DNA of 64,000 bases from Edaphochlamys debaryana. Taxonomy: Eukaryota > Chlorophyta > Chlorophyceae > Chlamydomonadales. The notes under the pieces were generated by a model. It was not told the origin of the DNA. It did not search any database and was given only the letters and a program-made list of their open reading frames with translations. Shown here piece after piece: positions 32,301 through 43,350 of the stretch (position 1 is the first letter of the stretch; every line of letters starts with the position of its first letter). The stretch is from the NCBI GenBank assembly GCA_016858145.1, contig JAEHOE010000060.1, positions 372,001 to 436,000 on the forward strand, in the 5' to 3' direction. The translations under genes and the position numbers were made by a program.

Positions 32301-35081
32301 CCTCCTACCCTCTTTCCCCCCCTCTTATCCCGCCCAGGCCGCTGCTGGTGTACGACGCGGACGACGGCACCAAGGACTGGCTCAAGCAGCACGTGCCGGG
32401 CATCACCGACAAGCAGGTCACCGCCATCGAGGTGCGCACTACACAGCGGGCCCGAGCCCTACAGCTTGCACTGAAGCCACCCCCACCAACTGGCCTGCCA
32501 TCCCTTGCCTTCAACGCCCAATCCGACGCGGTCCGCGTGCGCAGGTGGACTTTGACCCCAACGGCCCCAAGCGCCCGCCGCTGTCCATCCCGCCGCACAC
32601 GTCCGGCTTCGGCAGCGAGGAGGACAGCCTGCAGAACGTGCTGCACCTGGTGCCCAAGCCCCCGCAGCGCCACTACGCAGACTACCTGGAGAACTGGAAC
32701 AAGGTGCGAACCGAGGGGGGGCGGCGGTGCGGAGGCTGGCCACGTGGGGTGCAGAGTTCTGGACAGGGGCTGCGACAAGGCGGGTGAGGGGCAATCCCAC
32801 ATGACCTGACGCTGAGATCTTGTGTGCGTTGCCGGTGCGCAGGTGCTGCGCTTCGAGGCCTCCATGGTGCCGCTGGGGCCGGGCAGGCCGCTGGTGGGGC
32901 CGCACGACGCGGAGCGCAGGTGAGGGCGGGCACAGGTTCAGGGCCGGCAGCAAATCCCGCTGCTCCTCTACCATCCTCCATCCCACCGCCACCACCACCA
33001 TCAATTACTCATGTCCCCCGCACCCCCAGGTTCATCATCTCGTACCACCTGCTGGACAAGACCATGTCCATCTGGGAGCCCAAGCGGGACAACAGCGGCA
33101 TGGAGCACGGCACCTTCCTGGAGCGCACCAAAGTGCGCAACCCCGCCACCGGGGCGCCCTACGCCGACACGGACCTGCGGGTGAGGCGGCTGGAACGGGC
33201 TGTTTGGGTGGCGGGGCTGAGAACTAAGCACCTGTGCAGCGCGTCGTGAAACTGGCTGGGCGCGAAAGGGTGTCGGTGTCACCCTTCCACTTGGTAACCC
33301 CTTTCGCCCCCTCGGCCCCTCCGCAGGTTGGTGCCAAGCTGGAGGTGTTTGGGCGGGGCTTCCAGCTGCTGGACGCAGATACCTACACGCTGCGGTACAT
33401 GGAGAAGGAGTGCCCGCGCTTCGCCTGGGCGGACTTCGACAAGGTACGATACCCACGGGTCTTTGGGAACCCAAATGACCGGGGACGCTGCTGCTTTGCT
33501 GTGCACTCACCACGTGTCCTGGGCGCTGATATCATCACCCCCGCCCGCTTGTCGCCCTCCCCTCCCTCGCCCAGGTGCTGGGCAAGCTGGCTGCCTGGCT
33601 GGCCATGTACCCCGAGGGCCTGCCCGACCGCCTGCGCTCCGACCTGCTGGCGGCCGACCCGCAGGGCACCACCTACATTAACAAGTTCGCACTGCACGTG
33701 CGTGGGGGCGGCGGGGCATGGTGTAGGGCCTCCAAGCAGCTGGTTGCGGGGCAGGTCTCAAGCCGCAGCGCGATGCGGGCAACGCACACGGGGCAATGCG
33801 TGTACCCAAACACGTTGCTGACGGCCCGTTGGCTGCTGCCCTCCCCCTCTCATCTTCTTGGGCCCCACAGAAGCTGCTGGCGGCTCTGGGCAGCGACCTG
33901 AACCCGCACGAGGTCATCACGCTGGTGCGGGCGCTGGGCGCAGACCGGCAGGGGCTGCTGGCGGAGCAGCTGCTGGTGGCCCTCGGGCTGGCGCCGCCGC
34001 CACCGCCGCCGCCGCCGCCCAAGGTGCGTGTGGACAGGACCTGGGCAGCGTTGCCAGGGCATGCTGGTTGGGAACGGTCGCCGACCGGGCAATTTCACTG
34101 GTAAAAGGCTGACGTGTACAAAGGCTAACGTGTGTGCTGCTGTCCACGCACCCGCAGGAGGAGGCGCCGCCACCGCCGGAGCCGCTGCCCAACGTGCCCT
34201 TCCCCGCGCCCGGCCTGCGGGCCGCCGCGGCCGCAACGCACCAGTCCTACCCACCACCACCACAGCAGCGGCAGCAACCGCAGGCGCAACCGCAGGCGCC
34301 CGCACTGTCGCAGCCGCCGCCTCAGCGGCCCGCAGCGGCATGGCAGGCGCAGCCCCAGGAGCCGGTGCAGGGGCAGGGGCAGGCGCAGCGGGCGGCGCAG
34401 CAACCCTGGCAGCCGCAGCCGCAGGGGCAAGGGCAGCAGCACCAGCCGGGGCAGGTGCAGCCGCCGCAGTGGCCCGCAGCGCCCTGGCTGCCCCAGGAGC
34501 CACAGCCCGCAGCCCACCACCAGCCCCAAGCCCAACCCCAGCAGCACCAGCAGGAGCGGCACGTCGCGTGGGGCCCGCACCCCAACACGGTCACGCCACC
34601 GCTGTCCGGCGCCGCCGCCGCTCTCGCACCAGACGCCTCTCGCCCCGCCTCTGCTGCACCCAGCTCGCGGCCGGCGTCGTCTGGCATGGGGCCAGGGTAC
34701 GGGGAGTACCGCGGCCCCGGACCGGTGCCCGGTCACCCCCGCGTGGACCCCCCCGCCCAGCCGTACCAGCACCGCGAGTACGGCAACAAGTTCGGCGCGT
34801 ACGGCCCTCCCGGCTGGCAGCAGCAACAGCAGGAGCAGCAGCAGGCGCCGCAAGTGCAGCAGCACGAGGACGACCGGCGGTCGGGGCGAGACACGAGCAG
34901 CAAGCTGGTGGAGGCGTGGAGCGGGGCGTCTTCGGTGGCGGGGTCGGCATCGTCGAAGCAGCGGGAAATGGCGGGGTCGGTGACGTTCCGCCCCGTGAGC
35001 CAGCCCGGGTCGCTATGGCAGACCACCAATATGTCGGTCGGGGGCGTGGGCCACTCGGGGTCGTTCAAGACGCAGCGCTGA
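29354..35081 (+). CDS. Three-DM10-domain ciliary doublet protein, EFHC1/RIB72-like
   Basis: Eighteen exons join without a phase error from ATG 29354 to TGA 35079-35081, giving about 1018 residues. Three DM10 domains are visible. The first starts VLRFMGFFREEVLHSPLESW (exons 4-7), the second AVLRFMCAWDNT (exons 8-11) and the third KVLRFEASMVPLGPGRPL (exons 13-15). Each contains the ENSG/RNSG/DNSG-type turn and a late VYDxD or LLDAD motif. This order defines the EFHC1/EFHC2/RIB72 family of microtubule inner proteins of ciliary doublets. A helical EF-hand-like region follows (TTYINKFALHKLLAALGSDL). The last 307 residues, essentially one exon, are Gln/Pro/Ala-rich low complexity, well beyond the usual family length. 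The last residues are SFKTQR. The gene is convergent with PIBF1, with 580 nt between stops. Confidence 0.88.
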
Positions 35082-35661
35082 GGCATGACGGGCGGGAGGG
35101 GTGGGGTTGCTAACGTGCGGGGGCGTGAGGCTGGTGCCCACGAGCCGCCTCCTCAACCTGATCGACATAACATGAGTGTAGATGGCGTGGATACGGGGGC
35201 GCGGACTGGCAAGAGTGACAGAACGTGAAGTGGAAGGAAATCACACGAGGTCATGACACGAGGGTCGAGAAGGGGACGAGGTCACAGACTCAGGAGGCTT
35301 TGCTGCAAGTCCTGCAACGGGGCCATAGTCCCAGCAAGCTCAGCCCGGGAAGAGAGCAGTGGCCTCTGGTCTGGTTACACGTGCCTGTACGGGTTCCCCG
35401 TCAGAGACACCTTGGTTGCCACGGGCCATCGCCGCCCTTTTGTTTGCAAGCATTCCACGTTCTGCCGATTGTATCACGAGCACCGCCAACCGGTCACGTT
35501 TCTATGCATAAGCGTTCCACCATCCACCACCGTCCATAGCCTCAGCGCAGCCCAGCTACTGCCACCGCGTACCAGCGACAGCAAGTCGTCAATCAAGCAG
35601 CCAGTCCGGAACAATGCAGGTCATGTGGGTCAGTCAGTCAGGTCCATGGTGAGATGTCAGG
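35082..35661. other. Convergent intergenic region between the DM10 gene and PIBF1
   Basis: It contains both 3' UTRs. No gene is seen. A TGTAA for PIBF1 lies on the minus strand at 35379-35375; none was noticed for the DM10 gene. Confidence 0.4.
35375..35379 (-). terminator. Candidate TGTAA polyadenylation signal for PIBF1
   Basis: TGTAA on the minus strand about 285 nt after the PIBF1 stop. Confidence 0.35.
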
Positions 35662-38600
35662 TCAGCAGGTGTAGACGTCCTGCCAGTGCGGCGACTGCGT
35701 CGAGGAGCTGGCCATGCCCGCGCCGGGGCCCGGCATGGGCGGCGCAGGCGGCAGCCCTCCCTCCCCGATAATGGTTGTGCTGCTCAGCAGCGGTGCGGGC
35801 GGCCGTCTTGCTGCAGCTGCCGCCGCCGCAGCTTGTTGCACCTGCAGAAGGGAAAGGAGAAGACAGGACGTGGCCATTCATAAGGGCTCCGGCAGAAGCG
35901 CCCGGCCTGAAGCGCATGCTCAAATTCAGCTCGTGTGTGTCATACGGTACGCACCTGCGGTAGCCCTCCAGCCAGGGCCTTGACCACCACGGCCTTCATG
36001 CCCTCCAGCGCCTGCCGCTGCGACAGCAGGCCGTCCAGGTCCCCGCGCAGGGCGTCCCGCTCGGCCTGCGGAGGAGCGGAGGGAGCAGAAGGTTGCGTTG
36101 AGTGAGATGGGCAGGGAAAGGCAGGGAAGGGCCGCCGATGGGTGGAGGAAAGCGTGCTGAAGTGTGTGATGCACTGCCGTGAGGGAAGTCCGCCGCTCCA
36201 GCACTCACCGACAGCGCGTCAACCTCGTTGGACCGGGCTTGGAGGGCCACCTGCACAGGAAGCAGGGGGAGAGGTGCATGAGGGCGTCGGCACAAGGGCG
36301 CCGGGAACGATAGGATGCCTCAACACAGTGAGGGCAGTCAGCCAGTGCGTACCTGCAGTGCTGCGACCTTGGTCTCGGCCTGCACAGCCCTCAGCTTTAC
36401 TGCCTCCAGCTCCTGTTCAGGAGGGGTGGGGAAGACGGAGAAGAGACATTGCAATTCCGCACGAGTCGCAAAGGAGAGCCTTTGCAGAGTGGCACTTCGT
36501 CAACGTAACCATGTTATCGGCAAGACCGCCAACAGTCCCGGCGACGCGGCGATCCCCGACAGCCCTTATCCCACAGGAAAAGCCAAGAACGATGGGCCCC
36601 GGCCCACCTCGAGCAGGAAGGCGTGCGGCTGCGACGCGAGCTTGAGCGAGTCGTGTGCGGCGGTGAGGCGGCCGTGCAGGTGCTCCACCTCCCGCGCCAG
36701 GGCGTCCCGCTCCTGCCTGAGCATGGCCAGCTCCACCTGGGGGCGGGGGCGGGGGGCGGGAGGGATGCGGGCAGGGGGTAGGGGGGTGAGCAGGGCGACG
36801 GCAATACGACCCGTGCTCCTGGGGGGGAGGGGCTATGACCGGCCTGACATCGACGCTGTCCCGCGGCGGGCTTGAGACTGAGCCAGGCACAGCCAGGCCT
36901 GCACCCCGCAGCCGCTCTGGTGCCTACCTGCACCTTGGCGGGCGCCGCCGCCAGAGCCAATGCCCCGCTGCCGCCGCCCTCTCCGCCCTCGTAGTACGAG
37001 CGCACGCCGTTCGCCGCCACCACGTCGGCCGCGGCCGCCAGCGTCCGGTTGACGTGGGAGTTGTGCTCGACCTGCAGGCATGTCACGGCGGGCGCCCGGC
37101 CGAGACGGCTGAGGACCCGCAAAGCCCGACTCCTGTAATAAGCACGCCACTCCCGCAGCCGTGCAACCCCCAGGGCCCGACGCCGGCTAGCGCCACCCCG
37201 AGGGAGCCCCCGTGGGATGCTCCCGCGCATGCATACATCCTCACCTCTAAGCCCCGGTACTTGTCCATGAGCACGCTCAGCTTGTCGGACAGCAGCTCGT
37301 TCTGCGGAGGATGGAGGGGGGAAGGCGCCGCAGGGGCACGCGGGCAGCGACCTCGGTCAGTAGCATGTACGCTGCACGCCAGCCTCACACCCAGAAGGCG
37401 CCCCCAGAAGCACCGCTGCTGACCCCCCTGTAGCACCACTCGCCTGCATGTTGGTGCGCCCAATCATCTGCTCCTTCTCCGCCACCACCACCTGCAGCGC
37501 GGGGCAGGGGGCGGATCGGGGCCAGATCAGAGCGTCGTTGGCGCAGCAGTGGGCTTCGCGTAGGCGGGACTTAGGAGGCGACTGCGTCGTTGGGCCATTG
37601 GACAAAACCCCGCCGCTCAGGCCCCGAGCGAACCAGCGCCCCCACCTTGAAGTGGCTCAGCTCGAAGGAGCGCTGCTTGAGCTCCGTCTGCAGAGCCACC
37701 AGCTGCGGTCCAAGGGTCGCAGCGGGGAACGGACGCCCGAGTTAGGCGCCTCTCAACTCAGGAACCAGTGCGAGTGTCCCGTGCAAATCGTGAGCTTCCG
37801 AGCCACCCGGCTCCCGGCCCACCCCACCTGCTGCTCCAGGCGGCGGGTGACCTCGGCATGCGACAGGGTGGTCTTCTCGTGCAGCCCCTGCAGCTCCGCC
37901 AGGGCGGCCTTGGCGCGCGCCGCGTCCTCCTGCGATGCGTCCCGCAGCTCCCGCAGCAGCCGGGCCTCGCGCTCGTACGCCTCTGCATGGGGGGGGGGGG
38001 GGGAGGAAGGGTGCCGGGGGGGGGGGTCGTGGGTGGCGGTTGTGAGGGTGACGGTGAGAGTGGGGTTCGGGGTTGGGGGATTGTGGTCGAGGCGGTTGTG
38101 GAGTGGGCTTGGGAGGGGAGCGTGTGGTTGCACAGCAAAGGCCTGGGTTGAGGGCTCTTGAGGCTGGGCCACGCACCTGCCGTCTCCACTCGGATCTTCT
38201 CCAGGTCAGCATGGGTGCGCTCCTGTGGGGTTGGGGAGGGGCGGGGAACGAAGCTCACGTTGAGAGCACTGGTCCGGCGCTCCGGCACAGAACCGACAGG
38301 GTCCGCGACCCACCCGGCCCAATCTTTGACCCTGAAGGCGCACGCCCCTCTCCCCTGCCTACCTGCAGTAGTGCCAGCTCCTTCTGTAGCCGGGCCTCCT
38401 CCCGGTTGCCCTGGATTGGGCGCAGTCAAGGAGGCACATGGCGCAATCAGTGTGGCGTGTTGCGGACCACAAGCGGCAGCGGTTGTGGCTTCGTCCGTCC
38501 CGTCCATCCCTACCTTGAGGACCTCTGACGCCATCAGCTTCTCGAACAGCTCGGACTGCGGTCGGAGGGGACACGAGTGATTCGGGCAGGTTGACTTGAA

Positions 38601-40822
38601 GCGGGAGAGAGCACGCCGTGCTTTGAGGGGCAGGTACCAGCAACGCCCCCGCCAGCTCGGGCACCGTGGGGTGTACGTGTAGACGCACCTTGTGCCGCGA
38701 CAGCTCGTTGATCTTCTTCTCCCGCAGCTCCAGCTCCGCCTCCATCTTGCGCTGCTGGTCCGTCAGGAAGTCCACCTGTCGGACACGGACAAGGGGAAAA
38801 GGGGAGGGCAGCAGGGCCCGCGTAGGGGTGCTGAGAGCCGCTGCGGGCCGATCCAAGGAAGCCTTCCACCGCGCACCCTCGGCCGCCTGCCACCTTCTTC
38901 CCCTTCCGCCTCTGCGCCCGCTCGCCTGCTTGCTGAGGTAAGCCTTGTCCATCATGAGCATCTCGAACGTGTGCTCCTTCTGGGTGGCCGTGGCGCGGTC
39001 CTGATGCGCCTGGGACTCGAGCTTCCTGCGGAGCGGAGGGGGCGGGAGGGCTCGAGCCATACAAGCCGTTTCCCACGCCCTCCGCTCCCGGCATCCCACA
39101 TATTGAGCTGCCCACGCTCCAGGCTCAGCTCTTCCTGCCCAGCCCCAGCCCCCACAAGCCCCCACCCGCAGACTCCCCCCCGGCCTCGCCTGTAGGTGGC
39201 CTCGATGACCGCCAGGCGCTGGTTCTCCGCCACCGTGGCGTCCAGCTTGGCGCGCAGCTCGTCGTACATGGCCCCCTTCGCGCTGCTCAGCTGCGCAGTC
39301 ACCATGGCGGACTCAAGCTCCGAGGCCAGCCGGTCGATGCGCGCCTGCGGGGGACCAGGGGAGGGGGAGGGGAGAGGAGGACAAGGGAGGTTGAAGCCAG
39401 GTGTCCAAGGAGGCCGCTTCCGGACGGTGTTGTGTCGTTACGACTTCAGCGTGCCGGGGGCTGCAGCCTGCTGGCAGGCACACAGGCCCCCACACAGCCA
39501 GTCCGCCTGCATGCCCCGCCCTCGCCCACCTGCATGCCCTCGGTCACCAGCGCCAGGTCCTTCTCCCGCTCCGCCAGCGCAGCCCCGTTGCGAGCCGCCT
39601 CGTTGCGCGCGCGCGACGCCGACTCGTCGGCGCGCGCGGCCGTCTCGCGCGCGGCCGCCAGCGCCCCCTTTAGCAACTCCGTCTCCTGGCGGGACTCCTG
39701 CAGCGACTCGTGCACCGCGATCTTGACCTGCAGGCGCCGGCCCCCGCCCCGTCAGGATCGTGCAGAGGGGGTACCGGCACTGAGCGCCCCACGCTACCGC
39801 GGCTTGCCACCAGCACCCCCTGAGCGCCCGAGTCATCTTCCCGGCCTCCGCCGGGCCGCCCCGCAACCCAGCCCCAAACATGTGCTGCCGGCCCGGACCC
39901 AACCTGCCACCACCGAGGTCCCCGGTCCAGGGCCTGACCCAGCCCGACCCACTTCGTCCACGGGCGTCCTGGCGTCCCGGGGCAGCAGGCGGAGCTCCTG
40001 GTAGGCCGCGTCCGATACGCGCAGGTCGGACAGCTGAGCGCGGAAGTCCTCCAGCCGCAGCCGCAGCAGCGGAGCCGCTGCCTCTAGCTCCTGCTGCCGC
40101 GCCTGCAGCTCGCGGACGGTGCCAGCCAGGTGCGCCTGCAGAGCAATCGGGCGAAATGTTTGGAAGTGGGATGGAGGCCCTAGCCCTTGCCTTGAGCCGG
40201 CATGACACCGCACTACCGGACTGACTCCTACGTCGTCTGACGGCTTGCGGCCACGAGTGACCCCAGAGCCCTGGACATGCGTCCCGTGCTGGTGCCCCCA
40301 TCCCGCCCCGTCTGCATCCACTGCACAGCCCACCTGCAGCTCTGCAAGCTCTGCGTTTTTTCGGGACACGACCTCCTGGAACCCCGCCTGCAGGTGGCGG
40401 TTCTCGGCCATGAGGCCCATGACCTTGCGCTCCAGCACCGCCACGCGCTCTGCGTTGGCGGCGGTATTGTACTGGTGCCGGCGAGCAGGAGGAGGCACGT
40501 TACGGCCACCGCGCTGGACCGAGGGTGTGGTGTCGAGAGAGGCCGAGGAGGGGCTGGCCATAGAGTCCGAGTCATCAAAGGGGAGGCGGGAGTCGCTGGG
40601 GTCGAACCCTAGCGGGTCCGTGCTCTCCGACGCCCCCCCGACGCTGCTACCCCCCGGCGTGCTTCCAAGCGCTGCAGCACGCCGAACCTCGGCCAGGGCG
40701 GCCAGGTCTTCGGCATCCTCCTCGCTCCTGTTTGGCTCAAAGGAGGGGTCGTCTGCAGGCCCACCATCCGCGTCGAGCTGCCTCAGCAGCCGCTGTATCT
40801 TGCTCTTCACCTTGGCTGGCAT
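35662..40822 (-). CDS. PIBF1: PIBF1/CEP90-like centriolar satellite coiled-coil protein
   Basis: About 18 exons run from ATG 40822-40820 to a stop at 35664-35662. Nearly all of the protein after a Ser/Asp/Pro-rich leader is predicted coiled coil. Segment order matches PIBF1/CEP90: a block with LRLEDFRAQLSDLRVSDAAY followed by LRLLPRDARTPVDE, then FEMLMMDKAYLSKQVDFL, HADLEKIRVETA, EAYEREARLLRELRDAS, LKQRSFELSHFK, and near the end ERDALRGDLDGLLSQRQALE, then GMKAVVVKALAG. Animal CEP90 sits at distal appendages and centriolar satellites and is needed for ciliogenesis; by homology the algal protein should act at basal bodies. The C-terminal exon adds an Ala/Pro-rich tail ending HWQDVYTC. The gene is divergent from PSMB2 and convergent with the DM10 gene. 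Some small exon borders were placed only by eye. Confidence 0.78.
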
Positions 40823-41351
40823 TGCGGCTAGCACAGAGTCCTATGCACCTAGATAACTTTGCTAGGTGCAGAAGCAGCTGCTGGCTGCGAGGTGCGCGAA
40901 AAGCGGTGGACGCATGGGTGTTGACTCGCTCGGTCAGCGCGGTGATGGAACCGGATTTGTGGTTGAGGTGCAGCAGAGCTCCGTGCAGTTTACGTATTGC
41001 TCCTTGGCTTTGCGGGCTGTCTGGGCGGAGTTTGGACCATCCGGCGTGGACCCCGATGCAGAGACGGGTGCGCACCGAAAAAGCCCTGGCTAGCCCTGCC
41101 TACAGTCGCGTAGGTTTCCTCGGTACTGAACACGCTTTAGCCTTGCACCTTTTGGTTTGGAGGCACCTCGCGGTACCGTGCCTCTCGAGAGCCCACGAGC
41201 GACCTCTGCGTAGCGCATACACCCATTCGTCAGTGTCTATACACATTACCAAGTGCTAGGCACTTGCTAGTTACGCACTCAGGGCGCGAGAGCGCATTCC
41301 ACCGGATCTCCCCGGCATTTCCCGCTCTGAGCGGGGCCGGGCTCTGCAGCC
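40823..41351. promoter_or_regulatory. Bidirectional promoter region, PIBF1 (minus) / PSMB2 (plus)
   Basis: The divergent start codons are 529 nt apart. No clear TATA element or conserved motif is visible. The region shortly before 41270 is relatively AT-rich. Confidence 0.55.
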
Positions 41352-42633
41352 ATGGACTTCTTCGTTGGGATCAAGGGGAAGGACTTCGTCATGGTTTGCA
41401 GCGACACCAGCGCCAGCCACTCCATTATCAGCATCAAGCAGGACGAGGACAAGATCGTGCCCATTGACTCTCACAAGGTCTTCTGCATAGCCGGAGAGGC
41501 GGGAGACCGCGTGAACTTCAGCGAGTACATCATCGCAAACATTAAGCTCTATGCCCTGCGGAACGGGACGGAGCTGAACACCAAGTCGGTAGCCAACTAC
41601 ACGCGGGGGGAGCTTGCGACGGCACTGCGGAGCGTGAGTGGACTCAGCGGGCATGGGGGAGGTGTGGTGTGGTGGGGGACAAAGGCCGGGGGGGGGCAGT
41701 GTGAGTCCAGGGGGGCTGTGGGGCTTTCGCCGCGTGGCAGGGTTTGAGGGCCACGCCGGTCCGGCGGAGCGGCGGAGCGGCCAACAGCGAAGCGACGAGC
41801 CCCAGCAGTTGCTGACACAGCCATGAGTGCAGCGGTCATCTACACACGGCTGCAAGCCCAGGCTCAATTAGTCAGTGTGCAGGCCTAGCTTACGTGTCAA
41901 CGGACCTTACGAGAGGCTAGCGGGGGAAGCGGGCTAGCTTGCGCGCTGCTCAGCCCCTTACCCTTACCCTTACCCGCCCAGTCGCCCTACCACTGCAACC
42001 TGCTGCTGGCCGGGTACGACAAGGAGGCGGGGGCATCCCTGTACTGGATGGACTACCTAGCCACGCTCAACAAGATCAACACCGGCGGGACAGGCTATGG
42101 TGAGGCGGGCGAGCAGCTGGGAGCCATGGGCCTGAGGGCTTGGTCCTCACCAAAGAGGGCCTACTGTGCTATGAACCATGACGGGACGGCGTTGAGCTAT
42201 GGCGCCGGGGGCAGTTGGGAGCTGCCATTGCTGTAGCGCGCGCCTACTCGCAAAGGCGTCATGAAGTGGGCGGTGGGCCTGATGTCAAACAAACTGCAGC
42301 CAGCTTCAACGTGGTAGGCGCACGACAGACGCCGACCCTTCCAGGCACAGCACGTGGGCCTTAGTCCGATTGCCCTTGCAAGAAGGCAGCATGTGCTCGC
42401 CGAACTGCTCCCCAACCTCACGCGTGCCCTGTGCCCTCCCGTTCCGCCCAGGCTCCTACTTCTGTCTGTCGCTGTTCGACAAGATGTGGCACCCCAACCT
42501 GACGGTCGACGAGGGGGTGGCCATGATGGAGGCGGGCATTGCGGAGGTGAAGAAGCGCCTGGTGGTGGCGCCGCCCCACTACATCATCAAGGTGGTGGAC
42601 AAGGACGGCGTCCGGGTGGTGAAGAACATCTAA
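41352..42633 (+). CDS. PSMB2: 20S proteasome subunit beta type-2 (beta-4 position)
   Basis: Three exons, 41352-41633, 41982-42099 and 42452-42633, encode 193 residues, the usual length for this subunit. The start MDFFVGIKGKDFVMVCSDTS, then SHKVFCIAGEAGDRVNF, SPYHCNLLLAGYDKEAG, LYWMDYLATL and the C-terminal VVDKDGVRVVKNI identify the beta-4/PSMB2 (plant PBD) type. The subunit is structural: it keeps its initiator region and lacks the N-terminal catalytic threonine of active beta subunits. It sits in the inner beta ring of the 26S proteasome. It is the only non-ciliary gene in the 29-49 kb block. Intron 1 ends with (CCCTTA)3, which is not a telomeric repeat. Confidence 0.96.
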
Positions 42634-42995
42634 GGGCCTAAGGGTCGGGACGGCGAGGGTCAAAGGGGGAAGGCGACGGGGGGCGGTTCACGTCGCAGGC
42701 GCGGAGGACTTGGGAGAGGGGGGCCTGGTAGACGGGGGGAGGCGGTGGTTCAATGATGCATGGTGTCCGGGTAAACCACCGCCGAGGTGCTGGGGGGAGT
42801 GAAGGCGCGCAGGCTGCAGCGGCTCACACGTTGCACTTGGGGAGGCAAAGTGCAGTAGCCCAACGGCTCTGGCCATGTTGTAGGGTGTTGCTGCGGAAGC
42901 GCAAACGCTGCGTGACGGAAGGAGGGGCCAATGAAGCCGTTCGAGTTGAGCGGCTGCTGAATGGGAGGCTCCACACACGGGGGGAGCCTGCTATG

Positions 42996-43000
42996 TGTAA
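42996..43000 (+). terminator. Candidate TGTAA polyadenylation signal for PSMB2
   Basis: TGTAA 363 nt past the PSMB2 stop. Confidence 0.45.
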
Positions 43001-43016
43001 GGCTGAATGCTACAAA

Positions 43017-43021
43017 TTACA
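43017..43021 (-). terminator. Candidate TGTAA polyadenylation signal for HYLS1
   Basis: TGTAA on the minus strand about 330 nt past the HYLS1 stop. Confidence 0.45.
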
Positions 43022-43350
43022 GTCGAACTGTTGGCTAGGCCATGGCGCATGCCAACTACTCCATCCCAAAGAGTCATCCGTCCAGCTCCTTCCAGTTGTC
43101 TAACGACGTGTAAGCGTGCAGCCAGGACCTTGCGGGCCTTGACTGCGTGCGCCCTGCAGTCAATGTCTATCAGTGACGACTCTGGGCTCGGCACAGTCTC
43201 CTCGCCTTCCGTGAGTAGTCAGTAGTCAGCCCACCGTCATATCTCTGCCCTCGGTCTACCACGGTGAGCTTGAGCTCTTCTTTGCAACTAGGCCCCTAGC
43301 TACTGGGACTCTCCGTTTCACCAGCTGGGCCCAGGATATCCACAGGTCCC

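Larger units (their letters stand above)
42634..43350. other. Convergent 3' region between PSMB2 and HYLS1
   Basis: No gene is seen. Opposed TGTAA signals lie only 16 nt apart in the middle (42996-43000 plus, 43021-43017 minus), so the two transcripts probably meet or overlap here. Confidence 0.5.

Noticed and set aside
34028..35113. 361-codon plus-strand frame overlapping the last DM10-protein exon
   Set aside because: It is an out-of-frame reading of the Gln/Pro repeat; the in-phase exon is 34158-35081.
41955..41976. (CCCTTA)3 resembling a telomeric repeat in PSMB2 intron 1
   Set aside because: Green-algal telomeres are CCCTAAA or CCCTAAAA type; this is a three-unit pyrimidine tract before a splice acceptor.
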